30,728 nt of DNA from a virus. The position numbers and the translations under genes are program-made. The stretch is taken from positions 1 through 30,728 of IMG/VR virus record IMGVR_UViG_3300020392_000051; one strand, given 5' to 3'. Each line of letters starts with the position of its first letter. Positions within the stretch are counted from its first letter, which is position 1. The notes beneath the pieces were generated by a model, which saw only the letters and a list, made by a program, of their open reading frames with translations, did not search any database and was not told the DNA's origin. This document shows positions 23,001-29,400 of this stretch, piece by piece.

Positions 23001-25102
23001 ACTTTTCTATTCTAGAAATTAGTGGATCAACTCAAGTAGATAATGCTACAGGTATTACTGGTACTGAAGTAGGTAAAACACTATCATTTACAGATGGTAC
23101 TACTGCTTTTACACTTCCTTCTAGTGCTTCTATTAGTGCTTCTTCTGCCGTAGTGAATAGTATATCTCCTATAATTTTAAATAGACCTATATTAACTATA
23201 GACAGTACTGGAAGCGCAATATTTAGATCTGCATCTGTATTAGGGGATCCTAGTGGTTTTGTAAGTGCTAGTTTTACTATTAATACACCAGAGCCGGGAA
23301 TATTTTTAGGAACAGGATTAAATATAGATACTAATTTTGATTCTGGGAAAAATATTAGAATGAGAATATTTTCAGGAAGTACCCTAGTTACTTCGTCAGT
23401 AAACCAATCTTCATTATCATTAGGAACAGGATATACAGAGACTAGTATAGATGATTTAGCCCCTAATAATTCAACAGGTTCAGGAGCAAACATAACTTTA
23501 GGATTTTTATCTGCGAGCACCCCTATTAGAATAGATTTAGATGTAGTAGATAACGGTAATAGTTCAATAAGTATATCTCCTAGTTTTTCCGCAAGTTTTT
23601 CTAATTTAGGTATTCATTATTTAACCGCAAGTAATTTTATAATTAATAAGGCTAATACTGGAATAGGAGGAGGTAGTACAGGATTTGCTATTGATCAAGC
23701 ATATAACCAAATAAGAATCGATTCCACAGCAACATCTCCACCTTTTACTAATGGAGCTATAACCCAAAGTACATCAGAGGTTAACGAACCAAGTGCAGAA
23801 AATTTTGGTTTTATAACAACTACAACAACATTAGGACCAGGAATATTATTTCTTACTTCTAGTATGCCGGCTACGTACCACCAAGTTACTACCCCTCGTC
23901 CTTTAGTTATAGAACGTGATATAGATTTATCCTCTAATAGAAGATATGAAATTACACAATCTTTACTCTTTACAACTTCTTCTACAGACACAGATAAAGT
24001 CTACGTAAGGATGTTTAGAAAAGGTGGTGTACAATCATTTGGTTCTTTTGGAAGCTTTAATGTACCCTCCCCAACAGAAGGAGGTGATTTTCCTGGTCCT
24101 AAAATCACAACTCAAGCTTTTACAGGTATAGAAAATACTTTAGAAGAATTTAAAGGAACCGTAGATATAGCTTCTAACCAAGCAGGAACATATACTATTC
24201 AATTATACTATGGCACAGGAAGTACCAGTAATTTTACTTTTGATAATCTCCCTGATGAAACTTCAGATGTAGTAGTTCATTTAACTTCTGCTTCTTTAAA
24301 AGAATTTGCCCCAACAGCTTCTATTACACGAATAAGTGGAGATGCTTTTACATCTGCTGATGTAAGTAATATAAGAGTTAAAACAGCAGAAGGAAACTTT
24401 TTTACAGCCCAAAATTCAAATATTCTTCTTGAAACAGGAAGTAATCAAATTCATGTATCAACCTCATTTGCAAACGAAAATGGATTATTACTCCCTCCAG
24501 TAGATAGCTTTAATGAATTTACAGTTGATAATACTAATAAAATAGGTTTAAATAACGGGGAAATCTTTATAATTAATGGAGAAATAACAGCATCAAATAA
24601 TAATACATTTTTATATTTTACCCCAACTTCATCATTAAATATAGTTGGTGGTTTTAATAGTGATATGGAGGGTGGTAGTTTTACTGATGCTATACAAGGA
24701 GATTTTTTAATTACATCAGCTCCTACTAATACTTTTATTGTAAACCAAAACTATTTTAGTACTACAAACCAAACATTTACTATAAATTATATAGATCCTA
24801 CAAGCATTAGCAATTTTGATTTAAAATTTAAAAATACACATTTAATTTTTGAAAATGAATATATGTGTACTGTGGAAGAAGATGAATATAATTTTACTCT
24901 AAACCCAACAGTTAGAAAACTCCAATCTATACATGGGGATGAATTAGCTGATTTTGCTACAGGTTCAAACTTTAAACCATATGTAACAACGATAGGTTTA
25001 TATAGTGATGATGGTGAATTATTAGTAGTAGGTAAATTAGGACAACCTATTAAGATGAGTGATGAAACTGATACAACATTTATAGTAAGATACGATACAT
25101 GA
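20093..25102 (+). CDS. Giant tail-fibre/adhesin protein with LamG domain
   Basis: At 1669 aa this is the longest protein in the window. The N-terminal framework (1-200) contains KLNASDINKSPAEAHKQWNI and SIPQGLFGSDIFPNSVNLLN. A concanavalin A/LamG-like domain follows at about 215-400: YIKFPHKNEYNFGENDNYTI, ISFYYKSP, NTLNHFAFVKTGSELQIWKD, ANLYVGVQGG and GTISQLMVFNKSLN. The middle (400-1550) is built of Ser/Thr/Gly-rich beta modules. Some look related to each other, with strands ending RSGSTTIVSQSF, RIFSGSTLVTSSV and RMFRKGG. The C-terminal domain (about 1585-1669, YVTTIGLYSDDGELLVVGKL) matches the end of the preceding protein. It is probably the receptor-binding fibre, with LamG contacting surface glycans. 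The stop overlaps the next ATG. Codon use looks like that of its neighbours. Confidence 0.72.
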   Translation: MFTYKKLNASDINKSPAEAHKQWNIDSDNTSSLGIDFFSARFSSASKFTFGVSDANETKKYFQLDHLYYNNKNNDYPVSELRYKDQEKRLYDQTNIISIPQGLFGSDIFPNSVNLLNTYKDDGLGNIYPITTDLDTYPVDEDRVLYLAPVKGFKSLNLNWDYKNGRELVNPPITLDKIDIDDSLYQNSFEYISSSISTLSELNCTGVNLNSGYIKFPHKNEYNFGENDNYTISFYYKSPSTLTGTKYLVAKSYSQTVVKSSETGISGLILNTNTSGSHQRHEVDAGQSTPFEIFLENNSLNFSIADDLHITTITTASALQTNTLNHFAFVKTGSELQIWKDGTKIKSGSVGEVKNTKTPANLYVGVQGGTRNRYNSSQGTISQLMVFNKSLNSTQISNVSESITGLPYVGNVFYENGLITVTSPKHNSSLLANNTITSSLVTIGPTVGNVNNFTEFAIDTSATVAFKSVISAFTSSFAHRNEVFTPSTFPAIPESTRIVVSTDTLGSNIGNTLKYELRLDSASSENYSVQAFSAKPFMNSAFHIPAFSQLDPILFPFGGALPGSNISGFTPSGSCSITSNTSKFILSASADAPSTSFATFKAINSQSRVEDNFPTSDTTLSDTVFQFTEGTSDSGSVYLADFNIDGLAMSGSLENIPDYTSNGAVINTISLNGLSSPNDTLVSLNSINLNGNPLTTSTNNLANDGIEISLSTNALLIKSVPSDVTPNVQFSINPKFTNTSTSRFKTAEISLRSGSTTIVSQSFSVPPSATTPISLGSITHNTNIATNDSYSIFADLGGESSLTMTECPFLIKEQNPTGGKRNKVALIDAMFPFRSLNNNKSFRYLVKFDEVHTSSSNQGSGPNHNGLISSSLLIQLKTVGTRPSKSNPGTFVTEDVIITSSIYNPMVSSGSFIHLINPGDLTPEGTEDYFLDSDQILTTLIKVIPSGTAFTPGTETLESFEGGEGFTLKNFSILEISGSTQVDNATGITGTEVGKTLSFTDGTTAFTLPSSASISASSAVVNSISPIILNRPILTIDSTGSAIFRSASVLGDPSGFVSASFTINTPEPGIFLGTGLNIDTNFDSGKNIRMRIFSGSTLVTSSVNQSSLSLGTGYTETSIDDLAPNNSTGSGANITLGFLSASTPIRIDLDVVDNGNSSISISPSFSASFSNLGIHYLTASNFIINKANTGIGGGSTGFAIDQAYNQIRIDSTATSPPFTNGAITQSTSEVNEPSAENFGFITTTTTLGPGILFLTSSMPATYHQVTTPRPLVIERDIDLSSNRRYEITQSLLFTTSSTDTDKVYVRMFRKGGVQSFGSFGSFNVPSPTEGGDFPGPKITTQAFTGIENTLEEFKGTVDIASNQAGTYTIQLYYGTGSTSNFTFDNLPDETSDVVVHLTSASLKEFAPTASITRISGDAFTSADVSNIRVKTAEGNFFTAQNSNILLETGSNQIHVSTSFANENGLLLPPVDSFNEFTVDNTNKIGLNNGEIFIINGEITASNNNTFLYFTPTSSLNIVGGFNSDMEGGSFTDAIQGDFLITSAPTNTFIVNQNYFSTTNQTFTINYIDPTSISNFDLKFKNTHLIFENEYMCTVEEDEYNFTLNPTVRKLQSIHGDELADFATGSNFKPYVTTIGLYSDDGELLVVGKLGQPIKMSDETDTTFIVRYDT

Positions 25103-25524
25103 TAATACCAGAAAGTTATGAACAATTCCCAGAAGGCACATATGGATACGTTTATCAAACAACCCATATACCTTCAGGAAAAAAATACGTAGGTAAAAAA
25201 GCCTTAATATATAACCAAAAGAAAAAAATTGGTAAACGTGAATTAGCACTGTGGGAAGGTAAGGGTCGACCACCAGTTTATAAGCAAGTTCAAAAAGAAA
25301 GCGATTGGAAAACCTATTATGGTTCTCATCAATTTATTAAAGATGAAATTAAGGAAGGTAACCAACCCCATTTTGAGCGTATAATTTTACAATTAGCCTA
25401 CTCTAAAAAAGAATTAACTTACTTAGAAAATAAAGCATTATTTAGTTTAGGTGTTTTAGAAACCGAAGATTATTTAAATGATAACATCGAAGGAAGATAC
25501 TTTAAGAGGGATTTTGGCCTTTGA
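25099..25524 (+). CDS. GIY-YIG-type nuclease
   Basis: The 141-aa protein opens with TYGYVYQTTHIPSGKKYVGK, in which Gly16-Tyr17-Val18-Tyr19 and Tyr30-Val31-Gly32 are the two halves of a GIY-YIG motif. SDWKTYYGSHQFIKDEI (68-84) and KELTYLENKALF follow, with Glu110 in the position of the metal-binding Glu. Related stand-alone proteins in T4-like phages include the Seg endonucleases. No separate DNA-binding domain follows, so it may be a DNA-repair or junction-processing nuclease rather than a homing enzyme. It overlaps the end of the giant fibre gene by four bases and ends 23 bases before the primase, so it sits at the switch from structural to replication genes. Confidence 0.72.
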   Translation: MIIPESYEQFPEGTYGYVYQTTHIPSGKKYVGKKALIYNQKKKIGKRELALWEGKGRPPVYKQVQKESDWKTYYGSHQFIKDEIKEGNQPHFERIILQLAYSKKELTYLENKALFSLGVLETEDYLNDNIEGRYFKRDFGL

Positions 25525-25535
25525 CTTTTCTTTCA

Positions 25536-25544
25536 TATATTTAA
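25536..25544 (+). promoter_or_regulatory. Candidate promoter element TATATTTAA
   Basis: The 23-base gap before the primase gene carries TATATTTAA four bases before the ATG, with TTGAC at 25521-25525 upstream. It is a weaker match to the recurring TATATTTATA element. Because a primase is usually an early or middle gene, it may instead be a host-type promoter. In Bacteroidota the -7 box is TAnnTTTG, and TATATTTA is one base away from it. Confidence 0.3.
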
Positions 25545-25547
25545 GGC

Positions 25548-26468
25548 ATGAAGGAAGATCGCCTTATATATTTGCTAGAAAGCCTATTAGGAAAAAGCAA
25601 AAGCGCACGAGGAGGAGATGAGGCCGTATTTAGTTGCCCTAATTGTAACCACCATAAGAAAAAACTTACATTAAATAAGTTAACCCAAAAATACCAATGT
25701 TGGGTTTGTGGTTTTAAAGGTGCTAGAGCAATACAACTCCTTAAATTTATTAAGGCCCCATATACAGCGTTTCAAGAATTAAAAGAAATTGATGCTCAGT
25801 ATAATTTTAAAACCGCACATGTAGAAAAAACTAAAGACCAACTTCAATTACCTGAGGGATTTATTACTTTACTTAAAGGTAAAGGCTTAATCAGAGATAA
25901 AGCATATCATTATTTAAAATCCCGAGGAGTTACAGCACAAGATATAATAAAATATAATATAGGGTATATTGAAGAAGGTAAGTTATCTAATTTTATAATA
26001 ATACCAAGTTATGACAGACACGGAATCCTCAACTACTGGGTGGGTCGCTCGTTTGATCCACAAGCTTACCACAAACACAAGCTTCCGCCAACATCAAAAG
26101 ATATTATTGGCTTTGACATGCTTTGTAACTTTAATATTCCTATTATCATTTGTGAAGGTGCCTTTGATGCAATCGCAATCAAGCGAAATGCCGTGCCCTT
26201 GTTTGGAAAACGAATCAGCAAATCACTCTATAAGGAACTCGTTAGAGGACGAGTAAAACAAATATATCTTGCACTTGATCAAGATGCTATAAATGATTCA
26301 CTTAAGTATGCTAAGGAACTTATGGCGTATGGTAAAGAAATATTTTTGTTAGAACTTGAAGGTAAAGACCCAAGTGATTTAGGGTTTGAAGAAATGACTC
26401 GCATATTACAAAACGCAAAACCCTTAACTTTCCAAGGATTAGTAGAAAAGAAAATCTTATATCAGTAG
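25548..26468 (+). CDS. DNA primase (zinc finger plus TOPRIM)
   Basis: The 306-aa protein makes RNA primers for lagging-strand synthesis, probably together with a phage helicase. The N-terminal zinc ribbon has Cys30-x2-Cys33 and Cys51-x2-Cys54 (CPNCNHHKKK and CWVCGFKG). The TOPRIM part shows PIIICEGAFDAIAIK with catalytic Glu203 and Asp207, and LALDQDA with Asp244 and Asp246, then GKDPSDLGF. It is about half the length of bacterial DnaG and has no helicase-interaction domain, as in phage primases of the T4 gp61 type. The start is fixed by the short gap and the compact zinc-finger N-terminus. Between about 26015 and 26260 the codon choice turns noticeably less AT-rich than in the flanking parts, which could mark a recombined segment. 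Confidence 0.88.
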   Translation: MKEDRLIYLLESLLGKSKSARGGDEAVFSCPNCNHHKKKLTLNKLTQKYQCWVCGFKGARAIQLLKFIKAPYTAFQELKEIDAQYNFKTAHVEKTKDQLQLPEGFITLLKGKGLIRDKAYHYLKSRGVTAQDIIKYNIGYIEEGKLSNFIIIPSYDRHGILNYWVGRSFDPQAYHKHKLPPTSKDIIGFDMLCNFNIPIIICEGAFDAIAIKRNAVPLFGKRISKSLYKELVRGRVKQIYLALDQDAINDSLKYAKELMAYGKEIFLLELEGKDPSDLGFEEMTRILQNAKPLTFQGLVEKKILYQ

Positions 26469-26470
26469 GT

Positions 26471-26480
26471 TATATGTATA
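26471..26480 (+). promoter_or_regulatory. Candidate promoter element TATATGTATA
   Basis: TATATGTATA differs by one base from TATATTTATA at 18332-18341. It lies 16 bases upstream of the ATG at 26497, in the 28-base gap after the primase gene, directly ahead of a palindrome at 26482-26495. Together they look like a promoter with an adjoining operator-type site. Confidence 0.35.
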
Positions 26481-26481
26481 A

Positions 26482-26495
26482 TAAACTATAGTTTA
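26482..26495. promoter_or_regulatory. 14-bp perfect palindrome before the polyprotein gene
   Basis: TAAACTATAGTTTA reads the same on both strands and ends one base before the ATG at 26497. A dimeric regulator could bind it, or it could form a small RNA hairpin over the ribosome-binding region. At 14 bp and AT-rich it could be chance, but its position between a promoter-like box and a start codon is suggestive. Confidence 0.35.
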
Positions 26496-26496
26496 C

Positions 26497-29400
26497 ATGA
26501 AAATAGCCCTTTTACCTGGTGGGTTTAAACCACCCCACCTTGGACATTATAATATGGCAAAATATCTCGCAGATTTTGCAGATAAAGTTATAGTAAGAAT
26601 TGGACAAAAAGAAAGAGAGGGCATAGGATCTCCTTTAGCTTTAGAAATATGGAATTTTTATAAAGAGTTTGACTCTGACTCGCGTGCTCAAAAATTAATT
26701 ATAAGTGTAGCACAATCACCTTCTCCTGTAAAAGATGTATATGATTTTGTAGAAAGTGTAGCACCTGAAGGTTCTACTATTATTTTAGGTTTAGGTGAAA
26801 AAGATGCTACTGATGGACGTTATAACAATATCCCAAAATTTGCAGAACCACGTAATATTAAAGCAGACATTGAATTAGTCCCCCCTCAAGCTGGAGGTAT
26901 TTCAGGTACCCGTATGCGTGAAATTATTAAAAATAATAATAAAGAAGAATTTTTTAAATTTATCCCTGAATTTTTACCTAAAGAAGTTAAAGAAGAAATT
27001 TGGACTAAATTAGTAGATACTACTATGCCATCTGAAATAGGTGAAATGATGGGAGGTACTATGAATAAACAAGAAATGGCTAAACATATGGCTAATATGA
27101 AAAAATTGCGCAAGTTTTTTTCTAAACAAGGGGACCAAATGACAGAAATACCCCCTAAACTAACTAAAGGATTACGCAGAAAATTATATGAAGGCCGTTA
27201 TGGTCAAGAAACTTTAATGCAGTCTAGATTTATAGTTAATATATTTAAGGCTAATTTTGGTGAGTTTACCGAAGAAAGTACCGAAGGTAATATAGGAGGA
27301 ATTGAGTATGAATTAGATTATATATTTGAACCAAATATTAAAGAAGTAGGACCATTACCTTTTATAATTGATGGTGAAGCTGATTATGATACTTTACAAA
27401 TCAAAATCAAATATAACCCTGATAGATTTCCTGAAGCATATACTGAATTAATTCCCGAAATTAAAGATACAATTCGCCATGAATTAGAACATATAGCTCA
27501 ATTTAATTTTTCTAAGGGAGTTAACCCCAATTCCCAAAAATTAAGTAAATATACTTGGTTTCAGTATTTTACATTTGACCATGAAATACCTGCTTTTGTT
27601 CAGGGTTTATATAAAAGAGCTAAAACTAAACGTATTTCATTTACCGAAGCAGTAAATGAATTTTTAATCAATTATCTTGATGTCTTAACAGATGAAGAAG
27701 AAATTAAGATAAAACAGATTTGGACGGATTATGCTCGTAAAAATTTACCCGCAGCACAAATAGATGAAAAACGTGACCCCAAAGTAGGTACAGGTAAAAA
27801 ACCAAAAGGATCAGGACGTAGACTTTACACAGATGAAGACCCTACAGATACAGTAAAAGTTAAATTTAGTACTAGACAAGATATAGTAGATACTTTATCT
27901 AAAAAATCATTTAAAGCTAAATCGCATGCTCGTCAATCACAAATTATTAATTTAATCCACCAACGAGTTAGAGCGGCTTTAAACAGAACTAAAGATCCAG
28001 CTACTAAAAAACGGTTACGTTCTGCATTTGAATATATTAAAAAACGTAAAGAAGCATCTAAAAAGAAAACTATTCGTTTACGTAAGTTAAAAAAGGAAAA
28101 TTACCCAATGTATAATGCTGCCGAGGTAGGATATACTAGATATAGAGCAAGTGATGTATTTACTAGGGACCCCAAAAAGGCAAAAAAATTAGGTTATTTA
28201 GAGGATAATGGGTTGGAGGAAATTGGTATTGATTTAAGTAACTATAGTGGACAAATACTTCCTGGTGATGTTTTACGTGCTCCTAAAGGATTTCCATTAG
28301 GGGGTAAAAAATTAGAAAAGTCTAAAGTTGTAAAAGTTATAAAAAATTCAAGAGAAGGAGTAAATAGATATAAGTTATCATTAGAAGATAAAGATGGTAA
28401 AAGATTTACTGTTAGAAATTTTGAAATGGATGGAGAATACCAAGGTAAAAAATTACCTAAATTTGGGCTTATACGTAAATCTAAAAAGAATATAAAAGAA
28501 GCAAAATCAACCCATACTGTAATAGCAAAAGGAATAGTTTTTGAACCTAAAAATCTTAAGATTAATATTGGAGATACTGTTAAATGGATTAATAAAGAGG
28601 GGGTTCATAACGTTAATGGGAAAGATGAAAATAATCCTGAAAAATTTGGCAATAAAGTAGGATCAGGCTGGACATATTCATTTACGTTTACTAAACCGGG
28701 AACATATAAATACCATTGTGATCCCCATAAAACTGCAGGTATGGGAGGAGTTATAAAAGTAAAAGATAAAGTAGATGAGGGAGATACTTATGAAAAAATG
28801 GCTGCTAAAGGTAAAAAAGCAGGTAATTTAAAACAAGGTACAGTTAGAAAAAGACTTCGTATCCCTAAGGGTGAAAAAATACCTTTATCATTAATTAATA
28901 AAGAAATATCACGCCTTAAAAAGATGGAAAAAAGAAGTCCTAAAAACCAAAAATATTATAAGGCACTTACTTTAGCTAAAACATTAAAAACAACAACTAA
29001 CGTGAACGAACATAGATTATTTTCACAAGATTGGTGGTCAGATGTAATCACTGAAGAACTATTATACGAAGGGGGTGCTGCAGGTCATATGGCACACCCA
29101 TTTGATTTACCTAATGTAAATAATGGTAAAGATTTAATTAAATCATTTGAACAAGCTGCTAATAGTCTTAAAAAAACACCCGGTAGTGTCAAAATAGATG
29201 GCGTAAATGCGTCAATTAGATTAATAAATCTCGATGGAAAACGCGTCTTCGCCATGGACCGTGGATCAAAAAAGGCACTTGATTTACGTGGCGTTACTAA
29301 AGCTGACTTAGAAGATAGATTTGGTCCAGGCCACGGAATGATTAAAGCAGGTGGTAATGTATTAGATATATTTAATGATGCTTTACCTTCAATTCAAGAA

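Noticed and set aside
23032-23520. 162-codon open frame on the minus strand
   Set aside because: It lies wholly inside the giant fibre gene, and its Leu/Val/Pro/Ser-rich product mirrors the Ser/Thr-rich sense strand. It has no start context or motif.
24787-25273. Two minus-strand frames across the end of the fibre gene and the GIY-YIG gene
   Set aside because: Both sense genes have clear protein signatures here, and the antisense products show only random hydrophobic runs.
25099-25524. Homing endonuclease interrupting a gene
   Set aside because: The GIY-YIG gene sits between intact genes with regular overlap spacing, and there is no intron or split gene visible around it.
26062-26085. Repeated AAGCTT in the primase gene as a possible insertion footprint
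   Set aside because: The two copies are just Lys-Leu and in-frame codons with no target duplication or element between them.
26011-26256. 81-codon + frame with a hydrophobic segment inside the primase gene
   Set aside because: The primase frame there encodes the TOPRIM motif, so the overlapping frame is a by-product of the local codon shift.
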